15,410 nt of DNA from an uncultured Bacteroidales bacterium (GCA_945983015.1 CAMFSN010000028.1:1-15410); one strand, 5' to 3'. Positions 1 through 8,980 are shown, counted from the first letter of the stretch. The notes: generated by a model from the sequence alone, not told the origin. Made by a program: numbers and translations.

Positions 1-682
1 GTTTACAGCAGAGGATATCTCCAAGGGATTGTCTTCTTTCGTGGTGTTGAATCCTGAGCAGCACATCTGCTCTCTTGAACCATCAGTTAAGCTCGAAATC
101 TCGATCGTTATTACCAAGGGTCGCGGTTTCGTGCCTGCTGACGAGCTCAGAGATGAGAATACTCCTATCGGTACCATTCCTGTAGATGCCATCTACACTC
201 CTATCCGCAAAGTCAATTGGACAGTTGAGAACTGGCGTGTAGAGCAGAAGACAGACTACGAGAAACTGAATCTCGAGGTGGTTACCGACGGAAGTATCTC
301 TCCGGATGAGGCCCTTCAGGACGCAGCGAATATCCTTATTTACCATTTCAGACTGTTCACTGACGAGAAAAAAGTCTCTTTGGACAGCGTAGTGGAACCC
401 GACAGCAAGGAGCTTGACGAAGAAAGCCTTCGTATCCGTCACCTGCTTATGACCAAACTCTCAGACGTAGGTCTCTCTGTCAGGGCATTCAATTGCCTTA
501 AGGCAGCAGATATCGACACCTTTGCAGACCTCGTGTCATACAGCCGCAGTGAGCTTATGAAGTTCCGTAACTTCGGACGCAAGTCCTTGAATGAGATTGA
601 TATGCTCGTAGAGCAGAACAAACTCTCTTTCGGAATGGATGTTACATCGTACAATATTGAACCAAAGAAAAAGAACGTATAA
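1..682 (+). CDS. rpoA: RNA polymerase alpha subunit, 3' part (partial)
   Basis: This is the C-terminal two thirds of the RNA polymerase alpha subunit, which dimerises to nucleate core assembly and contacts promoter UP elements and activators through its C-terminal domain. The reading frame is open from base 2 and enters from outside the window, so the true start is not seen. Visible landmarks are the N-terminal-domain motifs GRGFVPADE and NWRVEQKTDYEKL, then the EEALQDAANIL segment that ends the alpha-NTD. An acidic linker follows, and then the alpha-CTD with LSVRAFNCLKAADI and FRNFGRKSLNEI, the helix-hairpin-helix region that binds DNA in the family. The end is lysine-rich (EPKKKNV). The TAA stop lies 3 nt before rplQ, the usual rpoA-rplQ order of the alpha operon. 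Identification is secure; only the 5' end is missing. Confidence 0.97.
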   Translation, partial: FTAEDISKGLSSFVVLNPEQHICSLEPSVKLEISIVITKGRGFVPADELRDENTPIGTIPVDAIYTPIRKVNWTVENWRVEQKTDYEKLNLEVVTDGSISPDEALQDAANILIYHFRLFTDEKKVSLDSVVEPDSKELDEESLRIRHLLMTKLSDVGLSVRAFNCLKAADIDTFADLVSYSRSELMKFRNFGRKSLNEIDMLVEQNKLSFGMDVTSYNIEPKKKNV

Positions 683-685
683 AAG

Positions 686-1177
686 ATGAGACACAATAAA
701 TCAATCAATCATCTCGGACGTCAGAGTGGACACCGCAAGGCACTCCTTTCTAACTTGGCCTGCTCTCTGATCCTCAATAAGAGAATCACTACCACTGTGG
801 CTAAGGCAAAGGCTCTTCAGAGCTATGTGGAGCCTATTATCACCAAGTCCAAGGAGGATAGTACCCACTCACGTCGTATCGTATTCAGCTATCTTAAGAA
901 CAAGGAGGCAGTCAGCGAACTTTTCCGCACCGTCGCCCCTAAGGTAGCAGAAAGACCTGGTGGATATACCCGTGTACTTCACTTAGGTTTCCGTCCGGGT
1001 GATGCCGCTGAGATGGCTCTTATCGAGCTCGTGGATTTCAACGAGGCAGCACTTGCTTCTGCTCCTAAGAAGGCAGCGAAGAAGACTACTCGCCGTAGCG
1101 CTAAAAAGGCTGAGGCTCCTGCAGTGGAGCAGCCGGCAGTTGAAAGCGCAGAGCAGAGCGAGGCAGCAGCCGAGTAA
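686..1177 (+). CDS. rplQ: 50S ribosomal protein L17
   Basis: Large-subunit ribosomal protein L17, 163 residues. The conserved bacterial core is clear: the start MRHNKSINHLGRQSGHRKAL, then LACSLILNKRITTTVAKAKAL, and later AERPGGYTRVLHLGFRPGDAAEMALIEL (given here in overlapping parts: GGYTRVLHLGFRPGDAAEMA and MALIEL). After about residue 125 a tail rich in Ala, Lys, Glu and Pro extends the protein beyond the roughly 127 residues of the E. coli protein. Such low-complexity extensions are common in Bacteroidota L17. The ATG follows the rpoA stop by 3 nt, so the two are translationally close and co-transcribed as the end of the ribosomal alpha operon. Nothing is unusual beyond the tail. Confidence 0.97.
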   Translation: MRHNKSINHLGRQSGHRKALLSNLACSLILNKRITTTVAKAKALQSYVEPIITKSKEDSTHSRRIVFSYLKNKEAVSELFRTVAPKVAERPGGYTRVLHLGFRPGDAAEMALIELVDFNEAALASAPKKAAKKTTRRSAKKAEAPAVEQPAVESAEQSEAAAE

Positions 1178-1194
1178 AGACATAATTGTCATCT

Positions 1195-1214
1195 TGGAAA
1201 GCGAAAGTTTTCCA
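1195..1214 (+). other. short hairpin with GAAA tetraloop after rplQ
   Basis: An 8-bp stem runs from T1195 to A1214: GGAAAGC pairs with GTTTTCC through one G-U pair, with the outer T-A pair added. It closes a GAAA (GNRA) loop at 1203-1206. No T-tract follows, so it is not an intrinsic terminator by itself. It sits 18 nt after the rplQ stop and 8 nt before the larger hairpin, so it may protect the 3' end of the ribosomal mRNA or help termination. Its function is inferred. Confidence 0.4.
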
Positions 1215-1221
1215 TCTGTAT

Positions 1222-1259
1222 ATAAAAAGTGGATTTTCTTAGGAAAGTTCACTTTTTAT
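1222..1259 (+). terminator. long hairpin, probable alpha-operon terminator
   Basis: ATAAAAAGTG at 1222-1231 is an exact inverted repeat of CACTTTTTAT at 1250-1259. The pairing continues inward with two G-U wobbles to give an uninterrupted 17-bp stem and a 4-nt loop (TTAG, 1239-1242). The descending arm ends in TTTTTAT, so a terminator that uses the stem's own T-run is plausible. It lies 44 nt after rplQ and 41 nt before the SusC-type start, separating core operon from accessory operon. The stem is AT-rich rather than GC-rich, so it could instead be a 5' leader structure of the downstream operon. Confidence 0.6.
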
Positions 1260-1300
1260 CGTTATTATTGTATTACAAACAGTTAATAACACAAATCTTT

Positions 1301-4300
1301 ATGCGTTTCTATTGTGTCCTCGTGGCACTGATAGTTAATCTCAGTTTGGCTTTTGCTCAGCCTAACCTGAAAGGAACTATTTATGACACAAATGGTTATC
1401 CTATCCCAGGGGTAACTGTTGCCGTTTTGGATAACGGGGGGAATGTACTTGAAGGATCCATCTCTGATTTAGACGGAGCGTATTCCATTTCCGTCCAGAA
1501 GGGACAGACGATCCAATTCTCTTATCTGGGATACGTTACAGTTACAAAAGTTTATCAAGGCGAGGCCACTATCGACATTGTGTTGGAGGAGGACAGGGTT
1601 TTCCTCGAAGATGCGGTGGTGGTAGGTTACGGTCAGCAGAAAAAATCTTCTATAACCAGCGCGGTTTCCGCCATTAAGGGAGAAGAACTTCTGAAGGCAC
1701 CGGCTACCAATGTCTCACAGGTGCTCGCAGGACGTCTTCCTGGAATTTCTTCCGTTCAGGAGAGCGGTGAACCTGGACTTGACCAAGCCAGTCTGCGTAT
1801 CCGCGGTTCCGTATATGGAGTCAGCTATGTGGTGGACGGTTTTCCGGTAGATAACATTAACGACATCGACCCTGCCGACATCGAGAGCATCTCCGTACTT
1901 AAGGACGGTGCTTCCGCTGCCGTTTACGGTCTTGCCGCTGCCGGCGGTGTGATTATCGTCACTACCAAGCGAGGCGAGAAGGGCGATGCGAAGATCAGCT
2001 ACAACGCTTCACTTGGTGCGTCAGTGAATGCCAATTTCCCTCAGTTTATGAATGGCGAGCAGTTCGTAAAATACTACGACATAGCTCGTTATATGGACCA
2101 GAAGGCAAACGGAGAGGTGAGCTCGCCATCTGACTATACACCGGTCTATTCGCAGGACATCGTCAATCTGATTCTCAACGGCGACCCTACTGACGGATGG
2201 GACAATGTGAATTACATCGACCTCGTTTTTGGAACCGGCTTCAACCAGAAGCATAACGTTACCGTTCAGGGAGGTAACGAGAAGACCAGTTACTTCGTTT
2301 CCGGAGGTATTCTCGACCAGCAGGGTAATATCGACAATTTCACCTATAACAGATATAATGTGCGTGTGAATGTCGAGAGTGAAATCGCTAAGAACCTGAA
2401 ATTCACTGCCGGTCTTAGCGGAGTTATGACTGACCGCAATTCTCCGGCCTTCCTTTCTGGTGGCGCGGACAATGGCTATTCTGAGGTCGGCTGGTTCTCC
2501 ATAGCCCGCCAGACCATTCAGATGCATCCGTATCTTCCAGTAAAGATGAACGGGCATTACACCGGCGCAGTTCAAGGTAACCAAGACTGTCTGGTGAGCC
2601 CGCTTGCTGCCATCTACGAGTCCGGCTATAAGAAGACTAGAACTTCCGAGATGGATGCCAATGCCTCTTTGATTTTCAATATCCCATTCATCAAGGGCCT
2701 GTCTTTGAAGGCCAGCGGTTCCTACGACTATTATACCAGTTATAACAAGAACCTGTCTCTGCCTTATACGATGTCTCAGAACGTGTATGATGAGACCACC
2801 GGCACCTGGAATTGGGTAATCAGAAATGATAATCCTCATATTTCCGACAATGTGTCTAATCTCGGAGAGGGCGTTTCTTTCTATCAGACTATGGTGGGAC
2901 AGTTGAGCGCTAACTATGTGAACAGTTTCGGCAAGCATAATATAGATGCTATGATTCTGGGCGAGTGGCGCGATTACAGGAGTAATGGTCTTTCAGCTTA
3001 TGCCAAGGACATCCCATTTGCAGAGCTTCCGGAACTATCTTTCGGTCAGCCTACCAAAGATCCTATCGGTGGATGGAGCGATACTTCCCGTACCGAGGGT
3101 TATGTCTTCCGTCTTCGCTATGATTACGACGAGAGATATCTATTTGAGATTACAGGTCGTATGGATGGCTCTTATAAGTTCTCCGGAATGAATAAGAAGA
3201 ACCGTTGGGGCTTCTTCCCTTCAGCTTCCTTAGGATGGAGACTCTCCAAGGAAGATTTTATGAAGGAATACGATTTTGTCTCCGACCTTAAGTTGAGGGC
3301 TTCAGTGGGTCTTCTTGGAAATGACTCCGTTTCTCCGTATATGTATATGTCTTCCTATGCCCAGAGCCTGAATGTCGTTTATCCTAACGGGGTGTTCCCA
3401 TCTTTCAGCACCACAGGAGTTCCTAATATGGATCTGACATGGGAGAAGACTCAGAGCTGGAATGTGGGTATGGATATGCAGTTATGGGAAGGACTTTTCG
3501 GAATGGAAGTCGATGCTTTCTATAATTACACTTACGATATGCTTTCTTATCAGTCTTCAGGATTCACACCTTCTATGGGAGGCTTTTATCCGAGCGTGAT
3601 TAACTATAACGCCATCGATGCCCAGGGTATAGATCTCCTGCTTTCCCACAGGAATCATTTCGAACTCTTCGGAAAGCCATTCTGGTATGACATCACTGCT
3701 TCCCTTACCTATTCGCATACCCGTTGGCTCAAGTATAAGGATAATGCCAATATTCAGGATTATCAGCGCGTGGTGGGTAGTACTTACGGAAGTATGTATG
3801 TATGGCAGGCGGATGGGCTTTTCCGTAGCGAAGAGGAAATCGATAACAGCGCCTGGTACAAAACCCGACCTAATGTGGGTGACATCAAATATGTGGATAT
3901 CAATGGTGATGGTGTGATTGACGACGAAGACAAGGGTTATTTCGGACTCAGTAACAGACCTCGTCTGACCTATGGTCTGAACATCAATCTCTCCTGGAAC
4001 GGCTTTGATTTCAATGCCCAGTTTACCGGAGGCTCCCTCTTTGACGTATCCCTTACCGGAACTTACTATAACAGTAACGATGACAATACCATTTGGACCC
4101 AGACCTTTAAGGAAAATGCCAACTCTCCTCTCTTCCTGGTGGAAAACGCCTATTCGGAGTTCAATCCTGACGGTACTTTCCCGAGAATCACATTGTCTAA
4201 AACCAATCACGGTGGACACAATGGTGTGGCTTCCACTTTCTGGCTTAGGGACGGAACCTATCTTCGTCTAAAGACAGCCCAGCTCGGTTATACCTTGCCT

Positions 4301-4474
4301 AAAAAAGTTCTTTCAGTTCTGGGAATATCTAATCTGAGAGTATTTGTGGAAGGACAGAATCTCTTTACTCTGGACGGCCTGCCTGAGGGAATTGACCCTG
4401 AATCTCCAGAGGTAAACAATGGTTATTATCCACAGCAGACTCTGCTGATGGGAGGTTTCACTTTAACATTTTAA
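1301..4474 (+). CDS. SusC/RagA-family TonB-linked outer-membrane transporter
   Basis: Outer-membrane TonB-dependent transporter, 1057 residues, the usual length of SusC proteins, which import oligosaccharides under a SusD lid. The ATG at 1301 is preferred. It gives a clean signal peptide (MRFYCVLVALIV, cleavage near AFA-Q at residues 19-20), whereas the upstream ATG at 1229 lies inside the preceding hairpin and adds 24 residues before the signal. Residues about 24-98 form the CarboxypepD_reg-like domain typical of SusC (GTIYDTNGYPIPGVTV, SDLDGAYSISV). A TonB-box/plug start follows (EDAVVVGYGQQKK, 103-115), then plug motifs (VLAGRLPGISS, SLRIRGS, VLKDGASAAVYG, GGVIIVTTKRG). The rest is the beta-barrel, with the family's DINGDGVIDDEDKGYFG segment and a C-terminal aromatic residue (FTLTF). 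It is followed 7 nt later by the SusD partner. The substrate cannot be read from the sequence. Confidence 0.95.
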   Translation: MRFYCVLVALIVNLSLAFAQPNLKGTIYDTNGYPIPGVTVAVLDNGGNVLEGSISDLDGAYSISVQKGQTIQFSYLGYVTVTKVYQGEATIDIVLEEDRVFLEDAVVVGYGQQKKSSITSAVSAIKGEELLKAPATNVSQVLAGRLPGISSVQESGEPGLDQASLRIRGSVYGVSYVVDGFPVDNINDIDPADIESISVLKDGASAAVYGLAAAGGVIIVTTKRGEKGDAKISYNASLGASVNANFPQFMNGEQFVKYYDIARYMDQKANGEVSSPSDYTPVYSQDIVNLILNGDPTDGWDNVNYIDLVFGTGFNQKHNVTVQGGNEKTSYFVSGGILDQQGNIDNFTYNRYNVRVNVESEIAKNLKFTAGLSGVMTDRNSPAFLSGGADNGYSEVGWFSIARQTIQMHPYLPVKMNGHYTGAVQGNQDCLVSPLAAIYESGYKKTRTSEMDANASLIFNIPFIKGLSLKASGSYDYYTSYNKNLSLPYTMSQNVYDETTGTWNWVIRNDNPHISDNVSNLGEGVSFYQTMVGQLSANYVNSFGKHNIDAMILGEWRDYRSNGLSAYAKDIPFAELPELSFGQPTKDPIGGWSDTSRTEGYVFRLRYDYDERYLFEITGRMDGSYKFSGMNKKNRWGFFPSASLGWRLSKEDFMKEYDFVSDLKLRASVGLLGNDSVSPYMYMSSYAQSLNVVYPNGVFPSFSTTGVPNMDLTWEKTQSWNVGMDMQLWEGLFGMEVDAFYNYTYDMLSYQSSGFTPSMGGFYPSVINYNAIDAQGIDLLLSHRNHFELFGKPFWYDITASLTYSHTRWLKYKDNANIQDYQRVVGSTYGSMYVWQADGLFRSEEEIDNSAWYKTRPNVGDIKYVDINGDGVIDDEDKGYFGLSNRPRLTYGLNINLSWNGFDFNAQFTGGSLFDVSLTGTYYNSNDDNTIWTQTFKENANSPLFLVENAYSEFNPDGTFPRITLSKTNHGGHNGVASTFWLRDGTYLRLKTAQLGYTLPKKVLSVLGISNLRVFVEGQNLFTLDGLPEGIDPESPEVNNGYYPQQTLLMGGFTLTF

Positions 4475-4481
4475 GGGAGAT

Positions 4482-6143
4482 ATGAAAAAGAATTTAATAG
4501 TATTGTTGGTCAGTTCGCTGGCACTTTGTTCCTGCGAAGGTTTCCTAGATATGACACCTACTGACCGAGTGTCTCCTAAGATTATATGGGCCACTACCGA
4601 AAAGGCAGAGAATAACATCAATTTTCTTTATAGTTATATCTGGGATTTGTATGCTGCTCCTACTACACTTGGCCTGACTGAAAGTCTTACCGATGAGCTG
4701 AAATACACTACTTATGAATATAATGCTATGTGCTACATCCCTTCTGAGATGGCTTATGGAGGAAGTATTTTGACTCCAGGCCATGTGGATGTGTATATGG
4801 GATACTGGGGTACGCTCTATAGGGCCATAGGCCGCACTAACGAAGCTCTGCAGAATCTCTATCTCTATGGGCAGATGAGCGATGAGGATAAGACCCGTCT
4901 CGAAGGGGAGCTTAAATTCCTTCGTGGATGGATGTACTTCGAGCTGATAAAGCGTTATAAGGAAGTGATAATTTACGAAGATATCGCCTCCATCACGAAG
5001 GACCACGCTCTGGCTACTGAGCAGGAGGGCTGGGACCAAGTGGAAAAAGACCTCAGGGCCGCTGCTGCCACTCTGCCTCTGCCTTCAGCTTCGAACGGTA
5101 GGCTTAACCAGGGTACTGCCTGGGGAATGCTGAGCCGCGCTATGCTTTATGCAAAGCGTTGGGATGTGGTAATCGAGGCTGCCGATGAGGTTGGCAAGCT
5201 CGGTTACGACCTTGTCGAGAATTATGCGGACGCCTATACTAAGGATGGAAACAAGGAAGCTATTCTCCAGTACTATTTCAGTCTCGCTGACGGTGTTACC
5301 CATAGTTTTAATTCTTATTACACGCCTGGTGGGGATTACACGATAGCTAATCAGTCGGGAGGCGCTTATGGCGTTCCTACTCAGGAGATGGTGGAGAGCT
5401 ATGAGCTCGCTACTGGAGGTTTCCCTGACTGGAGACCTTGGCATGCTGATGGAGTCACCGCCACCCCTCCTTATGAGGATTTGGAACCTCGTTTCCATGC
5501 CACCATACTCTATAATGGTGCCGAGTGGAAGGGCCGCAAGATCGAGCCTTACATCGGAGGTACAGACGGATGGGCAGAGTGGAGGACGGAGAAGACTCCT
5601 AAAGGCAAGACCGTTACCGGATATTATCTGCGTAAACTTGTGGATGAGTCTTATGACATCACCACCTCGGGAAGCAGTCAGTCTTTCACCTTCCTTCGTT
5701 ATGCTGAGGTGCTTCTTAACAAGGCTGAGGCTTACGTGATGTCCACCACTCAGAATAATGAGACTGAGGCTAATAAGATCATCAAAAAGATTCGCTCTCG
5801 TGTGGGTCTGCCATACACTGATCTCCATGGAAGAGAACAACTGATGGCCCAGATTCGTCAGGAGCGTAAGGTCGAGCTCGCTTATGAAGGTCTGAGGTAC
5901 TGGGATTTGAGGCGCTGGGAACTCGCCGACAAAGACTATCCTGAGGGCCTTTGCAATTATCAGCAGCACGGCTTTAAGATAGAGAAGGAAGGAGATGTCT
6001 TCAAGTATAGCTATGTCAGCGTTGACGATACGAACAGGGATTTCCCTGCAAAGATGTACCGCTTCCCTCTCCCTGAAAGTGAAGTAAAAAACAACAAGGC
6101 TTTGGGCAACCAGCAGCCTGACGAAAATTGGCGCACAAACTAG
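4482..6143 (+). CDS. SusD/RagB-family surface glycan-binding lipoprotein
   Basis: Partner of the preceding transporter, 553 residues. SusD proteins are surface lipoproteins that cap SusC and hold the oligosaccharide. The signal peptide ends in a lipobox with the acylated cysteine probably at residue 18 (LCSC), followed by EGFLDMTPTD, the usual SusD start. Family landmarks in order: YWGTLYRAIGRTNEAL (about 108-123), EGELKFLRGWMYFEL (141-155), the TPR-like GTAWGMLSRAMLYAKRW (211-227), FLRYAEVLLNKAEAYV (404-419), IRQERKVELAYEGLRYWDLR (458-477), and the C-terminal YRFPLPESEVKNNKALGNQQ. An AAGGGAGAT sequence precedes the ATG and overlaps the end of the SusC gene, and only 1 nt separates the stop from the next gene. 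Ligand unknown. Confidence 0.95.
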   Translation: MKKNLIVLLVSSLALCSCEGFLDMTPTDRVSPKIIWATTEKAENNINFLYSYIWDLYAAPTTLGLTESLTDELKYTTYEYNAMCYIPSEMAYGGSILTPGHVDVYMGYWGTLYRAIGRTNEALQNLYLYGQMSDEDKTRLEGELKFLRGWMYFELIKRYKEVIIYEDIASITKDHALATEQEGWDQVEKDLRAAAATLPLPSASNGRLNQGTAWGMLSRAMLYAKRWDVVIEAADEVGKLGYDLVENYADAYTKDGNKEAILQYYFSLADGVTHSFNSYYTPGGDYTIANQSGGAYGVPTQEMVESYELATGGFPDWRPWHADGVTATPPYEDLEPRFHATILYNGAEWKGRKIEPYIGGTDGWAEWRTEKTPKGKTVTGYYLRKLVDESYDITTSGSSQSFTFLRYAEVLLNKAEAYVMSTTQNNETEANKIIKKIRSRVGLPYTDLHGREQLMAQIRQERKVELAYEGLRYWDLRRWELADKDYPEGLCNYQQHGFKIEKEGDVFKYSYVSVDDTNRDFPAKMYRFPLPESEVKNNKALGNQQPDENWRTN

Positions 6144-6144
6144 T

Positions 6145-7908
6145 ATGAAAAAATATATTAACTTATTGATATTAGGCTCTTTGCTGGCTGCCTTCACAGC
6201 CTGCCACGAGCCGGAGTACTATGTCCCCGAGGATGGGGAAGCGGAAGCTAAGGCTTTGGGAATCGAGAGTCTCACCGCTATTTTCCCAAGCGGTACTCCA
6301 AATGAAGGAAAGGAGCTTTGCACTCTCATCGTAACTGATCCGGAGCAGACAGTGTTTGAATTGCGCATTCCTTGGTATTATCCGGTCACTTCCGATGATG
6401 AGACCCTTATGTATATGAATAATCTCAGAGTCAGGGCTAAACTAAGTCCGAATTATTCTCTTCGTGCGAAAAAGGAAGGCGTGTCCTTGGCTAAACTGGA
6501 TTTGTTCCAGTCTTATGATTTTATCCTGACTGCTCCTGACGGAACAGAGAAAGACATAGTTATAAAAGGCAAGCGAGTCAAATTGGATTTATGTGAGTTG
6601 GAATCCTTCCAGATAGAGAATTCCATTATGAGCATCTCTACCATCATCACTTCCGAAGAGAATGACAAGCACGTGCTTGTGCCTTTTATGGATGATCTTT
6701 CTTCCGTGAAGTGTAAGGCTCAGATTTCAGCTCACGCAAGCCTTTATATCGGAGATGAACTTTTCGATCAGGAAGGCACTTATAATATGAATGATGGACA
6801 GACTGTAACTGTCCTCGCTCACGATGAGACCACCAAGGCCGTATATGAGATCAGGCAAGGTAAGCCGGAACTCATAGATTATGGCTTTAACAAGTCTTCT
6901 GTAAAGCAACTTTTTAATATTGACCCTGTTACTAACGGTGGTGTGCCCCCATTCTCTGAGCTGACGTATCCTTCCATAGCAGGACTTGGGCAGAATATCG
7001 TCCTCTGTAGTGGAAATGGAACTGAACCGAAACTTTTTAACAAGTATAACGGAGCCCCGAGTGGAACCCTTAAACTTGGCTCTGCCGTGGCAGATGTTAT
7101 CGCAAATGATGAGGGTGACCACCTTCTTATAGCTAATTATGCAGGCGGCGGAGAAATGGTCAACGTTTATCTTAGCGAAGATGCTGCACGGGAACCGGAA
7201 TTGCTTTTCAGTTTCAATAATCCTCTTACGACTGCGGAGATATCCGGAGGAGTCGGGATAGGTCACAGGATGAAAATCACTGGAGACATAGATAGCGAAG
7301 CCACTATAGTATTTACCTCTGAAGGAGTGGCGGGAGTTACCAGCGCATCCTCTGTCGCTGTCGTTAAAGTGGCGGAAAGACAGATTGTCGGAGAGCCTGT
7401 CGCAGTGGATTTGGCATCTACCGGATTGGCTTGGGGTGCTGCTCCGGATTCTTTCACGAGCGTGGTGGATGTAAATGACAAGGGTTATTATGTAAGTTAC
7501 TACGATGACAATAATCTATATTATGTCTCTCCTTCGGGAACTGCCACAGTGGCTTACGATGGCATAGCGACTAATGGTAATTCCTGGGCTTTTAATCCTA
7601 ATTGTATGGATTACAAGACCTTTAACAAAACGGAATATCTGGTTTATTTCGTCGTTAGCCATTTCCCTTGCTGGGGTAATAATCCTAAATTGTATCTGTT
7701 CGAAGTGAATGACCCGGCTGCTCCGACAATGCTGTTTGGCGAAGACTCCATACCTATATTTCAGAGTTCCGAGCCTGTGATCGATGGCGGAGCTTCAGGC
7801 GACGTGTGCATTTTCCCTGCTCCGGACGGCTTCTCAGTGTTTATTTATTACTATGATCATATGACTCACGTGCTTGGCGCTGTGATGGCGGATTGTATAA
7901 AAAGGTAG
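6145..7908 (+). CDS. DUF5018-like surface lipoprotein with shared C-terminal domain
   Basis: Lipoprotein of 587 residues with a lipobox (AFTAC, Cys20) followed by HEPEYYVPED. No enzymatic motif was recognised. Residues about 38-145 and 150-238 look like two consecutive small beta-rich domains. Each ends in a phrase like 'DGTEKDIVIKGKRV' or 'DETTKAVYEIRQGK', and the second begins with 'LESFQIENSIMSIS'. This resembles the repeated domains of the DUF5018 family found beside SusCD pairs; the family name comes from pattern memory, not a search. Residues about 280-587 align by eye with the C-terminal half of the sixth operon gene: LGQNIVLCSGNG, YYVSYYDDNNLYYV, NPNCMDYKTFNKTEYLVYF and HVLGAV have counterparts there. 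It starts 1 nt after SusD and ends 4 nt before the next gene, so it is probably an accessory surface glycan-binding protein, like SusE/SusF in position. Confidence 0.75.
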   Translation: MKKYINLLILGSLLAAFTACHEPEYYVPEDGEAEAKALGIESLTAIFPSGTPNEGKELCTLIVTDPEQTVFELRIPWYYPVTSDDETLMYMNNLRVRAKLSPNYSLRAKKEGVSLAKLDLFQSYDFILTAPDGTEKDIVIKGKRVKLDLCELESFQIENSIMSISTIITSEENDKHVLVPFMDDLSSVKCKAQISAHASLYIGDELFDQEGTYNMNDGQTVTVLAHDETTKAVYEIRQGKPELIDYGFNKSSVKQLFNIDPVTNGGVPPFSELTYPSIAGLGQNIVLCSGNGTEPKLFNKYNGAPSGTLKLGSAVADVIANDEGDHLLIANYAGGGEMVNVYLSEDAAREPELLFSFNNPLTTAEISGGVGIGHRMKITGDIDSEATIVFTSEGVAGVTSASSVAVVKVAERQIVGEPVAVDLASTGLAWGAAPDSFTSVVDVNDKGYYVSYYDDNNLYYVSPSGTATVAYDGIATNGNSWAFNPNCMDYKTFNKTEYLVYFVVSHFPCWGNNPKLYLFEVNDPAAPTMLFGEDSIPIFQSSEPVIDGGASGDVCIFPAPDGFSVFIYYYDHMTHVLGAVMADCIKR

Positions 7909-7912
7909 CCGT

Positions 7913-8980
7913 ATGAAGATAAATTCCATAATCAGTTTTTTCTTGTGCCTGAGCCTGTGTATGGCTTGCGACGAGAAAAAAAGCGGTCCCGGAGGCCTTT
8001 ATGAAGAATGGCCTTGGACCGAACAACAACCGGTGCCTGACGAGCCGGAAACGCCGGATCAGCCAGAGGACCCCGACACTCCTGTTGAGAACGCTGAGTG
8101 GACAGTAGTCAGCAATGCTTATGGAGATCTTCCTGAATATATAGTAATAAAAAAGTCTCCTTCAAAGCTACAGGCTAAATCTGCTATTGCTTTTATTGCA
8201 GAAGTGGACCTCAGCAAAGCATCCTTTGAGGTGTGGGGAATTAATGCCCCTACCCTTGAAGGAAGTGACGAACCGCTTCAGACACCGTCTCAGGTTTACG
8301 AAGCTCAGGGAAAACCGTCGGTAGTGATTAATGCCGGATATTTCTATACAGACAGTGGCAAATCCTATTCTTCCAGCCTGGAAGTTAGCAAGGGCACACT
8401 GCTAAGCCCCAATATCAATTATGCCTCAAAGGATGAGTTTAAGATTTATTATCCTACTCGTGCGGCATTCATCGAGCATAAGGATGGGACTTATGAAGTC
8501 TGCTGGACTTATTGGAAATCCTCCACTATGCATTATATCTATGATATTCCTGCTGACAATTCCTGGAATATTGATCCTTTGAAGGCCCCTGATGCATCAT
8601 TTCCTTGTAAGGCAAGAAAATTTGAGGCTTGGAATGCCATCGGCGGCTCTCCTGTACTTATCAAGGGTGGAGAGATAAGGAACACCTATCAGGAGGAATT
8701 GATAGAGATAGGTGCCACGGGCAATGCTCCTCGTACAGCCATAGGAATCACTGCGGATAAGAAGTTGGTACTCTTTGTCTGTGAAGGCAGGAATATGACT
8801 GAAGGTGTTCCGGGTTATACGACGGGAGAGGTAGCTCAGATACTGCTGGATTACGGTTGTACAGATGCGATTAATCTCGATGGTGGAGGTTCGACTTTGA
8901 TGCTGGTTAACGGAAAGGAGGTCCTGAAGCCGTCAGATGGCCATCAGAGAGCCGTGGCTTCTTGTGTATATATCAAATAA
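7913..8980 (+). CDS. NAGPA-family phosphodiester glycosidase lipoprotein
   Basis: Lipoprotein of 355 residues. The signal peptide ends at Cys19 (LCMAC), followed by DEKKSG, an acidic start consistent with surface export in this phylum. A Pro/Asp/Glu linker (about 40-58, PDEPETPDQPEDPDTP) leads to a catalytic domain of the phosphodiester glycosidase (NAGPA) family. Family motifs: VVINAGYF (137-144), GGSPVLIKGGE (244-254), APRTAIGI (272-279), GYTTGEVAQILLDYG (301-315), the hallmark INLDGGGSTLM (320-330), and the C-terminal RAVASCVYI. The mammalian relative removes GlcNAc from a GlcNAc-1-phospho-mannose diester. Bacterial members are thought to cleave sugar-phosphodiester bonds, and their natural substrates are mostly undefined. 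It sits between the DUF5018-like gene (4 nt upstream) and the GHL10-like gene (29 nt downstream). The fold assignment is strong; the substrate is inferred. Confidence 0.9.
   Translation: MKINSIISFFLCLSLCMACDEKKSGPGGLYEEWPWTEQQPVPDEPETPDQPEDPDTPVENAEWTVVSNAYGDLPEYIVIKKSPSKLQAKSAIAFIAEVDLSKASFEVWGINAPTLEGSDEPLQTPSQVYEAQGKPSVVINAGYFYTDSGKSYSSSLEVSKGTLLSPNINYASKDEFKIYYPTRAAFIEHKDGTYEVCWTYWKSSTMHYIYDIPADNSWNIDPLKAPDASFPCKARKFEAWNAIGGSPVLIKGGEIRNTYQEELIEIGATGNAPRTAIGITADKKLVLFVCEGRNMTEGVPGYTTGEVAQILLDYGCTDAINLDGGGSTLMLVNGKEVLKPSDGHQRAVASCVYIK

Noticed and set aside
1263..1270. TATTATTG as a -7 element for the SusC operon
   Set aside because: It differs from TAnnTTTG at one position and there is no -33 TTG-type element at suitable spacing; it also directly follows a hairpin rich in A and T, where chance matches are likely.
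5085..6197. Long antisense open frame (370 codons) opposite the SusD-type gene, with a similar one (2021-2938) opposite the SusC-type gene
   Set aside because: Both lie fully or almost fully opposite strongly supported genes, give no recognisable domain or leader, and are explained by codon bias of the real genes.
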